Assembly: GCF_014641595.1 (NCBI RefSeq)
Contig: NZ_BMIA01000004.1
Location: 1-64,000, forward strand
Direction: 5' to 3'
Source of the DNA: Dyadobacter endophyticus
GTDB taxonomy: Bacteria; Bacteroidota; Bacteroidia; Cytophagales; Spirosomataceae
DNA length: 64,000 nucleotides
Both the position numbers and the translations under genes were made by a program. Positions 25,865-33,577 of this stretch are shown here, piece by piece. The notes below the pieces were generated by a model that saw only the letters and a list, made by a program, of their open reading frames with translations, searched no databases and was not told the origin of the DNA. The stretch's first letter is position 1. The number at the start of each line of letters is the position of its first letter.

Positions 25865-26125
25865 ATGAAAACCATACAAACAATGCAGGAAAGTAAAGAA
25901 TATATCGGCATGTGGGTAACAGCCGACGGGTACATACGCCATAACCTGCTCCCCGAGAACCGGTACGATGAAGCCAGGGGCAAACATGAAAGCGCTTATC
26001 AGGGCTCCTACAAAGTCACGGGGGATCATATTGACTACAAGGACGACACCGGCTTTACGGCCGATGGGGAATTTCGGGATGGTATTTTGTACCATGCCGG
26101 GATGGTGCTTTACAAACAGAAATAA
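25865..26125 (+). CDS. Atu4866-family protein; lipoprotein leader out of frame
   Basis: The 86-residue domain beginning MKTIQTMQ matches the small Atu4866 family: YIGMWVTADGYIRH, GRYDEARG-like RYDEARGKHESAYQG, DHIDYKDDTGFTADG and ILYHAGMVLY. Function is unknown; the fold is a small beta-barrel. In the same frame just upstream (about 25796-25846) lies VRSGILATLTILLIQCKSN, a good lipoprotein signal with lipobox Cys, but its proper ATG (25774, MRTAWIT) is one base out of frame. The gene is probably a frameshifted lipoprotein now starting internally, or there is a sequence error. It is followed 15 nt later by the next ORF. Confidence 0.75.
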   Translation: MKTIQTMQESKEYIGMWVTADGYIRHNLLPENRYDEARGKHESAYQGSYKVTGDHIDYKDDTGFTADGEFRDGILYHAGMVLYKQK

Positions 26126-26140
26126 GACCAGCTCATTGAT

Positions 26141-26578
26141 ATGGAAGCTACCGCCACCAATATCCACGCCGGGCGGATCGAACGCCTCGCTGCCGAAGAC
26201 CCATTTGCAGCGGGGCAACTGCTCGGTTATTGGGTGATCCTGCACCTGGAAGACTCCGGTCATCTGCTTTTTACCAGTGGGCAATCCCTGCAGGCTGGCA
26301 GCTGCTCACTCGCGGGACGGCAGGGCTTTTACTGCGCATTCACGCCGTTTTTTATGCCCGAAAAGCTGGCCCGACGTATCGAACGGCTTTCCATATTTAC
26401 GGCTAAATACAAAGGGAGAGTCCAGCTGAGTGGGGTACAGGCAGCTGCGGTAAGCCGGATCTTTGAACTGCTTCTTGCCGAACTAACTTCCGAATATGCC
26501 CATAAGCTGGACCTGATGCGCAATTATGTAGTCCAAATTATCCATTGTGGGCTAAGAAACGGAGGTGGCGGCACCTGA
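26141..26578 (+). CDS. AraC-type sensor domain lacking its HTH (likely remnant)
   Basis: The 145 residues resemble the N-terminal half of the AraC regulator that follows (26631-27536). Shared landmarks are a cupin-like strand region, YCAFTPFFMPEKLARR matching YFCIFKEAFFMEKLRS, and DLMRNYVVQIIHCGL matching DLLVSYVTELIHSAL. The frame stops right where the linker to the DNA-binding domain should begin. It is either a decayed paralogue or a stand-alone ligand-binding or dominant-negative domain. Decay is more likely given the neighbourhood. Confidence 0.55.
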   Translation: MEATATNIHAGRIERLAAEDPFAAGQLLGYWVILHLEDSGHLLFTSGQSLQAGSCSLAGRQGFYCAFTPFFMPEKLARRIERLSIFTAKYKGRVQLSGVQAAAVSRIFELLLAELTSEYAHKLDLMRNYVVQIIHCGLRNGGGGT

Positions 26579-26630
26579 GCGGCTGGCTGCATTGTGTATC
26601 TTTACATATTCTCAAAGGTATCCAAAAACT

Positions 26631-27536
26631 ATGGCTAGTACAGAAACACTTGAAGAGTTTTACCAGCACAAATTTTCAGGAACGCCGGCAAACATTCAAC
26701 GCGAGATCGGTGATTTCAATGTTTTCGTGGTGGAAGACAGTGTCAACCCGCAAGGGCAGGTCACTGTACCCTACGCGCGAAGGGATTTTTATAAAATCAG
26801 CCTGATCAACGGCGATAATCTTTTCCATTATGCCGACAAAACCTTGCATGTAAAGGGTACGTCGCTGATATTTTTTAACCCGAATGTCCCTTACCGGTGG
26901 GAGACGCTTGCCGAGGGGAACGCGGGCTACTTCTGTATTTTCAAAGAAGCGTTTTTTATGGAAAAGCTCAGGAGTAACCTCGGTGAGCTGCCCATGTTTG
27001 CCATTGGCGGCAAACCTTCTTATATCCTGGACGAGCAGCAGAAGGATTTTGTCAGCGGGATCTTTCAGAAGATGATCGACGAAATAGGCTCGGATTACCG
27101 TTTCAAGCAGGACCTGTTGGTTAGCTACGTTACAGAGCTGATTCACTCTGCACTAAAAATGGACGCTACCGAAACACTTCACCACCAGGTCAACGCCAAT
27201 GCGAGGATCACTTCGATTTTCTCGGAGCTGCTGGAAAGGCAGTTCCCGATCGATTCGACCGATCAGCGATTTACGATGCGCTCTCCGAAGGATTTCGCAG
27301 ACCAGCTCTACGTGCATATCAACCATTTGAACCGCGCCGTAAAGGAAACAACCGGTAAGACCACATCTGCCCTGATTGCCACTAGGCTGGTCAGCGAAGC
27401 AAAGGCGCTGCTCAAACATACGAATTGGAGCATCGCCGAAATCGGTTACTCGCTGGGTTTTGAAGAGCCGGCCCACTTCAACAACTTTTTCCGGAAGCAT
27501 ACAGAGGTCTCGCCATCTGCATTCAGGTCTTTATAA
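26631..27536 (+). CDS. AraC-family transcriptional regulator
   Basis: The product has 301 residues from MASTETLEEF; the longer ORF from 26565 lacks support. An N-terminal cupin-like sensor (about 20-180) is followed by a C-terminal double HTH (about 215-301): DFADQLYVHINHLNRAV, then WSIAEIGYSLGFEEPAHFNNF and HTEVSPSAFRSL. Bacteroidota members of this type often control adjacent short-chain oxidoreductases. Here the next genes are a flavin-reductase remnant and an intact SDR, which are plausible targets. It ends at a strong terminator. Confidence 0.9.
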   Translation: MASTETLEEFYQHKFSGTPANIQREIGDFNVFVVEDSVNPQGQVTVPYARRDFYKISLINGDNLFHYADKTLHVKGTSLIFFNPNVPYRWETLAEGNAGYFCIFKEAFFMEKLRSNLGELPMFAIGGKPSYILDEQQKDFVSGIFQKMIDEIGSDYRFKQDLLVSYVTELIHSALKMDATETLHHQVNANARITSIFSELLERQFPIDSTDQRFTMRSPKDFADQLYVHINHLNRAVKETTGKTTSALIATRLVSEAKALLKHTNWSIAEIGYSLGFEEPAHFNNFFRKHTEVSPSAFRSL

Positions 27537-27554
27537 TGATATCTTGCCATCAGG

Positions 27555-27581
27555 AAAGGGGCGCTGCAAGGTGCCCCTTTT
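27555..27581 (+). terminator. rho-independent terminator of the AraC gene
   Basis: The stem is AAAGGGGC (27555-27562) with GCCCCTTT (27573-27580), followed by TGTTGTTTG. Confidence 0.75.
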
Positions 27582-27675
27582 GTTGTTTGATATTTGCAAG
27601 GATCCGATCGTTTATTGCAATGGCTGCATTGCGGGGTAGCACGAACTTTGCTAATACAACCAAAAATCACACATC

Positions 27676-27837
27676 ATGAAAACGAGCTACGAAAAAAGCG
27701 ATTTTCCAGTCGACGGCATCCGTCGGTATCTGGAACCAGGCCCGATCGTGCTGGTAAGTTCAAGCTGTGACGGAGAGGGCAATATGATGACAATGCGGTG
27801 GCACACGGGGTGGGGGTACATTTATGGTTTCGGGTGA
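27676..27837 (+). pseudogene. flavin reductase family N-terminal remnant
   Basis: The 53 codons read MKTSYEKSDFPV, then GIRRYLEPGPIVLVSS and MMTMRWHTGW. This is the start of flavin-reductase (flavoredoxin-like) FMN-binding proteins, normally about 180-200 residues. A frameshift around 27810-27820 leads to a stop and the rest of the domain is missing. It cannot form an FMN site. Confidence 0.75.
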
Positions 27838-28036
27838 GCACATTTCATTCCCCGAGCGGCTCAGGCCCGAAAACTTGTAGGCATACACTTTCCATATCAG
27901 GCCAAACGCCGGATTTTACCTCCCAAGTGGATGTGAAACCCGGCCTTTTCGTTTGTATCCGAAGGCGACGTTTTGATTGTTTGTTTTTCGCAATTATCGG
28001 TTTGAAGCTTGCATCTGCCGGGCCGGTTCCCCAGCA

Positions 28037-28044
28037 TACCTTTG
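28037..28044 (+). promoter_or_regulatory. -7 box of the SDR gene
   Basis: TACCTTTG is a perfect TAnnTTTG match, 59 nt before the SDR start. The -33 element is unclear. Confidence 0.45.
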
Positions 28045-28102
28045 TAACATCAGATCTGAACAAATAAACAATTATCAATCGCAGATTCAAACAATTTAAG
28101 CA

Positions 28103-28849
28103 ATGGAAACGCAATCAAAAATAGCCCTGATAACCGGCGCTTCAAGTGGGATTGGCGCTGGTACTGCCAAAGTTCTGGCCGCAAACGGATTCAAAGTCGG
28201 CATCGCCGCCCGTAGAATAGACAAATTAAACGAGCTGAAAAATGAGATCACTTTATCCGGCGGAGAAGCCTTTGTTATTCAAATGGACGTTACTGATCCT
28301 GAATCCGTTAAGCACGGCGTTGAAGAGCTTGTTGCTGCTTTTGGCACTATTGATATTCTGGTCAATAATGCGGGACTGATGCCGCTGTCGGACATCGAGA
28401 GCTTAAAAGTAAACGAGTGGAACCAGATGATCGATGTAAACATCAAAGGCGTGCTCAATTCGACGGCCGCCGTGCTGCCCTACCTGAAAGAGCAGAACTC
28501 GGGACACATCATCAATATGTCCTCGATCGCCGGCCGCAAGGTTTTCAAAGGGCTTTCGATCTATTGTGCCACCAAATTCGCCATCGCCGCCTTTTCCGAT
28601 GGTCTGAGAATGGAGCTTGCCCCCAAATTCAAGATCCGTGTCACCAACATCCAGCCCGGTGCGGTCGCAACAGAACTGTACGACCACATTTCCGATGCTA
28701 AATACCGTGATGATATGGAGCAGCTCGCCAAACAGATGACCTTCCTGACGGGCGAAGACATCGGTAAGAGCATCCTGTACGCGGTGTCGCAACCTGCCCA
28801 TGTGAACGTTTCGGAAGTATTTGTATTACCTACCGAGCAGGGATGGTAG
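28103..28849 (+). CDS. short-chain dehydrogenase/reductase (classical SDR)
   Basis: This 248-residue NADP(H)-type SDR has a cofactor loop TGASSGIG (11-18), an Arg pair AARR (36-38 area) that favours NADP, DVT (62-64), NNAG (88-91), a catalytic Ser in NMSSIAG (about 140-141), Tyr154 and Lys158 in YCATK. It resembles the YdfG/clavaldehyde-dehydrogenase-like group reducing small carbonyls; the substrate is unknown. It is intact, with a promoter box upstream and a terminator downstream, in contrast to its many broken neighbours. Confidence 0.93.
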   Translation: METQSKIALITGASSGIGAGTAKVLAANGFKVGIAARRIDKLNELKNEITLSGGEAFVIQMDVTDPESVKHGVEELVAAFGTIDILVNNAGLMPLSDIESLKVNEWNQMIDVNIKGVLNSTAAVLPYLKEQNSGHIINMSSIAGRKVFKGLSIYCATKFAIAAFSDGLRMELAPKFKIRVTNIQPGAVATELYDHISDAKYRDDMEQLAKQMTFLTGEDIGKSILYAVSQPAHVNVSEVFVLPTEQGW

Positions 28850-28864
28850 TCTTGGTCAACCGGT

Positions 28865-28901
28865 AAAAAGCCGTAGTCCAGTGTGGGCTACGGCTTTTTT
28901 T
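28865..28901. terminator. terminator between convergent genes
   Basis: The stem is AAAAAGCCGTAG (28865-28876) with CTACGGCTTTTT (28888-28899), followed by more T. It sits between the SDR and the leftward reductase. Confidence 0.88.
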
Positions 28902-28902
28902 G

Positions 28903-29505
28903 CTACAATTTGATTAGGTTGAGGGTGGCCAGCGGCCCTTTTGCCTGTTGTAGCTTGCTGCCGGAGGCCAGATCTCCAAGGTCTACGGGCGAAAAGCCGA
29001 TCGATTCGATGAGCTGGCTTACTTGTGCTTTTGCTGCGGAATCGTTGGCAGAAACAAAAAGTACGCGGTTACCACCGGCTACCCGGGGATCTTCGGCAAG
29101 CGTTTTGTAAAAGATGGTGTTAAATGCCTTGACCACTTTTGCTCCTGGAAGAAGCCCGGCCACTACTTCGCTGGATGCTTTTGTTCCAAGGTCTTCTACT
29201 TTGAAGTCGGGCGCATAGGAGATGAAATGGTTTGTCGCGTCAATCACGATCTTCCCATTCCAGTCGGCAATGCCGGTAATGGATGGTATTTGCGACCACG
29301 GCAATGAAAGTAAAACGATCTCTGCCTGGGCGGCATCTTGGACCGATCCGGCCCTTGCGTTCCGGCCGAGCTCGGCTACCAGACCTTGAAGCGCATCCAC
29401 CCCGCGCTGGTTACTAAGTATAACTTTATGCCCTGCCTTTATAAGATGACGGGCAACGGTCTGGCCGATGTGGCCGGCGCCGATAATTCCGATTGTTTGC
29501 TGCAT
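28903..29505 (-). CDS. NADPH-dependent F420-reductase-like NAD(P)-binding protein
   Basis: The product has 200 residues. The N-terminal Rossmann motif is IGIIGAGHIGQTVARHL and LSNQRG follows beta-2. The conserved middle has VVKAFNTIFYKTL. This is the F420-reductase/NADP-oxidoreductase-like fold found in many bacteria without F420, where the cofactor is NADP. The substrate is unknown. It ends 2 nt from the shared terminator. Confidence 0.88.
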   Translation of the reverse strand: MQQTIGIIGAGHIGQTVARHLIKAGHKVILSNQRGVDALQGLVAELGRNARAGSVQDAAQAEIVLLSLPWSQIPSITGIADWNGKIVIDATNHFISYAPDFKVEDLGTKASSEVVAGLLPGAKVVKAFNTIFYKTLAEDPRVAGGNRVLFVSANDSAAKAQVSQLIESIGFSPVDLGDLASGSKLQQAKGPLATLNLIKL

Positions 29506-29580
29506 GATTTTAACTTGGTTTAGCCGGCACCACGAAGGCGCCGGACTGTGTTCGAAATGATTGTACTGATGTCTGGGGAC

Positions 29581-30267
29581 TTAAATACCTTCCGGTGCCG
29601 CTGACGAAACGGTAGGGGGCGTTGCGAGTAGTTGCAGTTCCCAGCTCAGGCTTGTGCCTACGTTGCCCATGTGTTCTATGAGCATTTCCGCCAGCGCCGG
29701 CACGGTTTCAGTGCGGGCCCAGTCACGTTGCAGCTCGGAGGCAAAGACCGTCCATGTCAGCGGCACAGCGCCAGCCTGGACCATGCGCATCACGGCCATT
29801 TCGTGCGCTTCAAGGCTTACGCCACCCGATGCGTCCGTGACAATGTAAACCTCATATCCTTCCCCCAATGCCTGGATAACCGGCATTGCAAGGCATATTT
29901 CGGTCCATAAGGCGGCCATGACAATTTTCTTTTTACCAGTCGCTTTTACCCAGTCGGTCACCCGGGTGTCTTCCCAAGTGTTGATAAACGTGCGGTCGAT
30001 CGGCTTTTGGTCGGGAAAGATGTCTTGAAGCTGTTTGATCAAAAACCCGCCCCGATGCTCGACCACCGTCGTAAACAGGGTAGGCACGCCGAATGCTTTG
30101 GCCGATTTGGTGAGTCCCACCACATTGTTGATGATGGTTTGGGTGTCGTGGCTTCTGAGCCCGGCAAACTGGAACGGTTGGTGATCGATCAGTATCAATG
30201 CACAGTTATCCGGGGTCAAAAGTGCTCCAAGTCCTGCCTTTGGGTTCAATGTGGCGGTCGCTTCCAT
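29581..30267 (-). CDS. isochorismatase-fold hydrolase (YcaC-like)
   Basis: The product has 228 residues. Catalytic residues visible are Asp28 in LILIDHQPFQ and the nucleophilic Cys125 in WTEICLAMP. The YcaC-type segment RTFINTWED (92-100) is also present. It belongs to the cysteine-hydrolase superfamily (nicotinamidase/isochorismatase-like); the YcaC branch has uncertain substrates. The C-terminal 20 residues are disordered. A TTGATATAGATCAA box lies 133 nt upstream of the start, and the Crp/Fnr gene lies next upstream in the same orientation. Confidence 0.88.
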   Translation of the reverse strand: MEATATLNPKAGLGALLTPDNCALILIDHQPFQFAGLRSHDTQTIINNVVGLTKSAKAFGVPTLFTTVVEHRGGFLIKQLQDIFPDQKPIDRTFINTWEDTRVTDWVKATGKKKIVMAALWTEICLAMPVIQALGEGYEVYIVTDASGGVSLEAHEMAVMRMVQAGAVPLTWTVFASELQRDWARTETVPALAEMLIEHMGNVGTSLSWELQLLATPPTVSSAAPEGI

Positions 30268-30399
30268 GATGTTTTTGTTTAGTAGTTAAGAATTTGGTCA
30301 TTGACGAATACCGGCTGGTGTTTTTTGTTGGCCGCTTTCGATGATGCAAAGTTGGGGCATGGTCGCGCTGGGAATTTTGACCTGGATTAAGAAATGCAG

Positions 30400-30413
30400 T
30401 TGATATAGATCAA
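30400..30413. promoter_or_regulatory. FNR/Crp-type box upstream of the isochorismatase-fold gene
   Basis: TTGATATAGATCAA is a perfect match to the TTGAT-N4-ATCAA consensus. A -7-like CAACTTTG on the minus strand lies at 30347-30354. The box centre is near -66 if that promoter is used. Confidence 0.5.
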
Positions 30414-30460
30414 TTCGAATGTCACTTTTTTGACTATCGAAAGGTGCAAGGCAATAAGCA

Positions 30461-30494
30461 AAAGACCGCCCCACATGACTATGAGGCGGTCTTT
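30461..30494 (-). terminator. terminator of the Crp/Fnr gene
   Basis: The stem is AAAGACCGCC (30461-30470) with GGCGGTCTTT (30485-30494); on the minus strand it is followed by TTTTG. It lies just after the gene stop. Confidence 0.8.
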
Positions 30495-30507
30495 GTTTGT
30501 TTGGTAA

Positions 30508-31092
30508 CTATCTGGCCAGTACCTGTTTTCGTACCCTGCTCATTGTTTCAGGGGTGAGACCAAGGTAGGAAGCGAGCATGTTTTGGGGAAACCGCTGTAA
30601 AAACTCGGGGTTGGCCGCCATCAGATACCGGTATTTCTCTTCTGCGGTCATCGTAATGCCGGCCTCAATGCGTCTTTGGGAGGCGACAGAGTGGTTTTGA
30701 TCCAGGATGTGCGCCATTTTAAGAAAGGAGAGCGACTGTTCTTTGAGGACATTGAGCTTGTCGAGTGTAGTCACCAGCAGCACAGAATCTTCAACCGCAT
30801 CGATGTTATACCTGGACGGAGTCTGACTGATAAGGCTGCCACGGTCGCTGATCCACCAATCTTCGATGGCAAAGTTTGTAATATGTTCAAAGCCATTGCT
30901 GTCGATACTATATTGTCGTAGCGCGCCTGAGGCTACGAATGCCATATACCGGCAAACCGTCTCCTGGTGCAAGAGAAATTGCCGCTTCCTGAGGCGTTTA
31001 ACCTCAAATGCTTTTTCTATAAATACGAATTCTTCGTCGGGGATCACGGCCGATGTGACCCGGTCGATATACTTGCGCAGCTTGTCGAACAT
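30508..31092 (-). CDS. Crp/Fnr-family transcriptional regulator
   Basis: The product has 194 residues. A cyclic-nucleotide-binding-like beta roll fills about residues 10-125 (FLLHQETVCRYMAFVASGALRQY-type segments). The C-terminus ends in a short HTH region, NMLASYLGLTPETMSRVRKQ. Such short Bacteroidota Crp proteins lack the cAMP-binding PGE-x-RS loop, so the ligand is unknown. FNR-type cysteines are absent, so an oxygen-sensing cluster is not expected. Two boxes resembling FNR/Crp sites flank the gene (30400-30413 and 31213-31226). Confidence 0.9.
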   Translation of the reverse strand: MFDKLRKYIDRVTSAVIPDEEFVFIEKAFEVKRLRKRQFLLHQETVCRYMAFVASGALRQYSIDSNGFEHITNFAIEDWWISDRGSLISQTPSRYNIDAVEDSVLLVTTLDKLNVLKEQSLSFLKMAHILDQNHSVASQRRIEAGITMTAEEKYRYLMAANPEFLQRFPQNMLASYLGLTPETMSRVRKQVLAR

Positions 31093-31212
31093 GTTGGTTA
31101 AACCGGTGAGTTCTGCCGGAATCTGGTCTGTTAAGGCTACCCGAAATTAGTATTTTCTTACAAATAGGAAATACCGAGCAACTGTCGGTTTGATTTGAAA
31201 CAAGCGAATTCA

Positions 31213-31256
31213 TTGATCTGTGTCAATTTTTGCCCGAATAGGTCAACCTAATTTTG
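31213..31256 (+). promoter_or_regulatory. FNR/Crp-type box and promoter of a dead SDR gene
   Basis: TTGATCTGTGTCAA (31213-31226) matches TTGAT-N4-ATCAA with one mismatch. A -7 box TAATTTTG lies at 31249-31256 with TTTG 16 nt before it. The predicted start near 31263 puts the box centre at about -43, the usual activator position. Confidence 0.5.
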
Positions 31257-31280
31257 CCCTTGAATCAAAACAATAAAGTC

Positions 31281-31406
31281 ATGGCAGGATTAGGAAACAA
31301 AGTGGTGATCATCACCGGAGTTGCCGGTGGAATGGGTGAATCAGAAGCAAGGTTATTTGCTGCGGAAGGAGCGAAGATATTGCTCACTTGGTATCCCACT
31401 CCCTGA
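31281..31406 (+). pseudogene. SDR N-terminal remnant, rightward
   Basis: MAGLGNKVVIITGVAGGMG (residues 1-19) and EARLFAAEGAKI are the first two elements of a short-chain dehydrogenase. At about 31380 the SDR sequence ends and runs into the 5' end of another SDR in antisense, giving a stop after 41 codons. It cannot be functional. Its promoter is intact. Confidence 0.8.
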
Positions 31407-31450
31407 TTGGCACCTGTCACCAGCGCTACTTTACTTTTCTTTGCTTCCAT
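31378..31450 (-). pseudogene. SDR N-terminal remnant, leftward (head-to-head fusion)
   Basis: On the minus strand MEAKKSKVALVTGANQGVGY is the start of a second SDR with its TGxxxGxG loop. After about 24 codons it meets the rightward SDR remnant. Two different SDR 5' ends are thus joined tip to tip with everything between lost. Confidence 0.75.
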
Positions 31451-31515
31451 CTGTTTTTACTTTGAAATTTGAGAAAGCAAATTTCAGGTTTGCCGGGGTG
31501 GCGATTGTAGCCAAA

Positions 31516-32037
31516 TCAAGCCGATTTGTAGCCAGAACGAGGGTGATTGGTGATCGACCTATTGATCCGGCTTTGCTTTCTGAATTGCAAAATCGAACCT
31601 GCGATAAACAGGACAAAGAGTAAGAGAAGCGTTTTTGCAATCAGTGGATCCTGCGGCCCGTTTGCCAGAGGATGCCCTAATGGAACTCGCGTAAATGTCT
31701 CATTGACAGTCGGAAGTAGGGACAAAAAGAAACTGAGGGAAAAAAGGAAGTTTTCAAAAAAACGAGACCGGCGGTTTCCTGGCTTTTTCAAATAGAGAAA
31801 GTAAGCCACGAGTACCAATAACATGATTAGCAAGGCAAGGATATGACCGGGGTTAACACCCTTGACACTCGATATCCCCAATGCAGTGAGTGAGGTAACC
31901 AAAGTACAGTAAAAATAGATTTTCCCGGACAACCTGCCCAGATCAATTTTAGCGCTCTTCACTAAAGACACAACCGCTGCAACAATGGCAACGACACCAA
32001 TAACGGTATGAAAAATACCCAAATATGACAATCCCAT
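31516..32037 (-). CDS. integral membrane protein, four to five helices
   Basis: The product has 173 residues from MGLSYLG. The ATG at 32061 would add eight residues and lie inside the promoter dyad. Helices lie at about 5-28 (GIFHTVIGVVAIVAAVVSL), 40-60, 66-84 and 130-150. The overall pattern recalls DUF2306-type small membrane proteins. No catalytic motif is seen. Its promoter region (32061-32129) shares an operator core with the OsmC gene at identical spacing, so it is probably controlled by the AraC protein encoded next to it. Confidence 0.7.
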   Translation of the reverse strand: MGLSYLGIFHTVIGVVAIVAAVVSLVKSAKIDLGRLSGKIYFYCTLVTSLTALGISSVKGVNPGHILALLIMLLVLVAYFLYLKKPGNRRSRFFENFLFSLSFFLSLLPTVNETFTRVPLGHPLANGPQDPLIAKTLLLLFVLFIAGSILQFRKQSRINRSITNHPRSGYKSA

Positions 32038-32060
32038 AATTTTGTTTTGTTTGATTAACA

Positions 32061-32129
32061 CTGCAAAGTTGCCTGACAGGCAGCAAAATAACTTTGCAGG
32101 CTAGTCCAATGATTTGGCAATTTGGGTCA
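32061..32129 (-). promoter_or_regulatory. promoter with AraC-type operator, membrane-protein gene
   Basis: Reading leftward, an operator core TGACCCAAATTGCCAAA (32113-32129) precedes a -7-like box CAACTTTG (32064-32071). No -33 box is seen, suggesting activation. Arms CTGCAAAGTT (32061-32070) and AACTTTGCAG (32090-32099) form a perfect dyad around an inner GCCTGACAGGC palindrome. The same core recurs before the OsmC gene. Confidence 0.6.
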
Positions 32130-32177
32130 GCGGTGACCTATTCCTGAGACGCCGGCAAAATTGGGGCATAACTCCCC

Positions 32178-33029
32178 TTAGCTTTGATTGAACTTCGAAC
32201 GATAATTGGTCGGTGACACACCATATTTATGGCGGAAGCTTTTGGTAAAATTAGCCAGATCATTGAACCCACAATCGAAAGCAACGTTCGATATACGTTC
32301 ATTAGAAGCCGAAAGTAGCTGTGCTGCCCGTTCCAGGCGCTTTGCTTTGATATAACTGGCGGGAGAATCATCATAGAGCCTTCTAAACTCCCTTTTGAAT
32401 GAGGAAGTACTCAAATTGTTCATTTGAGCCAGCTGCTCTACGCTAATCTGTGAAAATAAATTAGCCTCTACAATCTGCTTGAAGGTGAAGGTCGTTGGTG
32501 AAAATAGTTGGGATAATATGGTCTGTACGATGTCTGCCTGTTGTGTCTGCGACAACAAAAGCACTATTTCTTTCAGCTTCAATATCAAAATATCCTCACT
32601 TACTAACGATGGATTTTCAAAATAGAAGAGCAAGCCTTCGATGTACTTCTGAATCAGAAAGTCGTTATTGATTACCCCGCGCTGCTGATTAGTTATTTGA
32701 TCATTTTTTGTAAATACAAGCGGAAACTCCTTTTCATAAACTCTTTTGAGGATTTCTGCGTGGAATGTAACAATCACAATTTCACTACTGTCGTTGGAAT
32801 GGATGTCCCTGATTTGATTACCTGCTTTAAGGCAGTTTAGAAGCAGGGACTGGTGGGCCGGAATATTCAAGTGATCAGCCCCTGACTGATATTCCACTTC
32901 CCCTTTCAACATGTATAAGAAACAGGCTTGCTCGGCAACGGGGAACGTAAATTCAAAAGACGACTTTACATTCACCCTTTGAAGGACGGTTTGGCCATAC
33001 AAGTCGAATTTTTTATAATCAGTGACCAT
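32178..33029 (-). CDS. AraC-family regulator of the OsmC/membrane-protein pair
   Basis: The product has 283 residues. A cupin-like N-terminal sensor (about 10-130, with CFLYMLKGEVEYQSG) is followed by helices and a C-terminal double HTH (about 190-283): ISVEQLAQMNNLSTSSFKR, ISNVAFDCGFNDLANFTKSF and KYGVSPTNYR. It lies 23 nt after the OsmC gene on the same strand, so it is cotranscribed with it. Its likely targets are the two promoters carrying the TGASCCAAATTGCCAAA core on either side, one of which drives the regulator itself. Confidence 0.92.
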   Translation of the reverse strand: MVTDYKKFDLYGQTVLQRVNVKSSFEFTFPVAEQACFLYMLKGEVEYQSGADHLNIPAHQSLLLNCLKAGNQIRDIHSNDSSEIVIVTFHAEILKRVYEKEFPLVFTKNDQITNQQRGVINNDFLIQKYIEGLLFYFENPSLVSEDILILKLKEIVLLLSQTQQADIVQTILSQLFSPTTFTFKQIVEANLFSQISVEQLAQMNNLSTSSFKREFRRLYDDSPASYIKAKRLERAAQLLSASNERISNVAFDCGFNDLANFTKSFRHKYGVSPTNYRSKFNQS

Positions 33030-33052
33030 TAGAATAGCCTTGAAAGAAACAA

Positions 33053-33472
33053 TTATAGAGACACAAGGTGTGCCTGCGATGACACAGGAATAGACAAAAC
33101 TTTTGAAATTAGACAGTTTCTTTCTGCTTCTTTCGTGATTGCTTCAAACTTCTCGGAGCCAAGCCCCGGCACATTTCCCGAAATTGAAAGGTGCACGCCG
33201 GTTATGCCCGCATTATCCATGGATACAGTTGCCTCAGTATCCAGCTCAATTGCTGCAAACCCCTTTTCCGTCAGTGCATAGCTGACCGCCATTGTAAAGC
33301 ACCCAGCATGTGCTGCTGCCAGGAGTTCTTCGGGATTGGTTCCTTGTTCGCCTCCAACGAACCGGGTTTTAAAGCTAAAATTTGTTTTGTTTAAAATCTC
33401 GCTTTGTGTGGTGAGCTCCCCTCTACCTTCTTTCACGCTTCCTGCCCAATGGGCTTTTGCTGTACGTTTCAT
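33053..33472 (-). CDS. OsmC-family peroxiredoxin
   Basis: The product has 139 residues from MKRTAKAHW; the ORF start at 33568 lies inside the operator region and is rejected. Both OsmC/Ohr catalytic cysteines are present: Cys58 in AAAHAGCFTMA and Cys120 in AERNCLISKVL. PEELLAAAHAG matches the OsmC subgroup. It reduces organic hydroperoxides with thiol partners. It is first in an operon with the AraC regulator and preceded by an AraC-type operator and an activator-dependent promoter. Confidence 0.92.
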   Translation of the reverse strand: MKRTAKAHWAGSVKEGRGELTTQSEILNKTNFSFKTRFVGGEQGTNPEELLAAAHAGCFTMAVSYALTEKGFAAIELDTEATVSMDNAGITGVHLSISGNVPGLGSEKFEAITKEAERNCLISKVLSIPVSSQAHLVSL

Positions 33473-33511
33473 TTTTATATTTGTTAGACATTGCTGTCGA
33501 TATCGACAATG

Positions 33512-33577
33512 CAAAGTTGCAACACTCGTGTTTAAAACTCCTTGCGAATCAGCCCAACTGTTTGGCAATTTGGCTCA
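33512..33577 (-). promoter_or_regulatory. promoter with AraC-type operator, OsmC operon
   Basis: Leftward, the operator core TGAGCCAAATTGCCAAA (33561-33577) lies before the -7-like box CAACTTTG (33512-33519). The distance between core and box is 49 nt, the same as at 32061-32129. The similarity extends over 27 nt with 22 matches. CCAAATTGCCAAA is a direct repeat, as expected for AraC sites. Confidence 0.65.
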
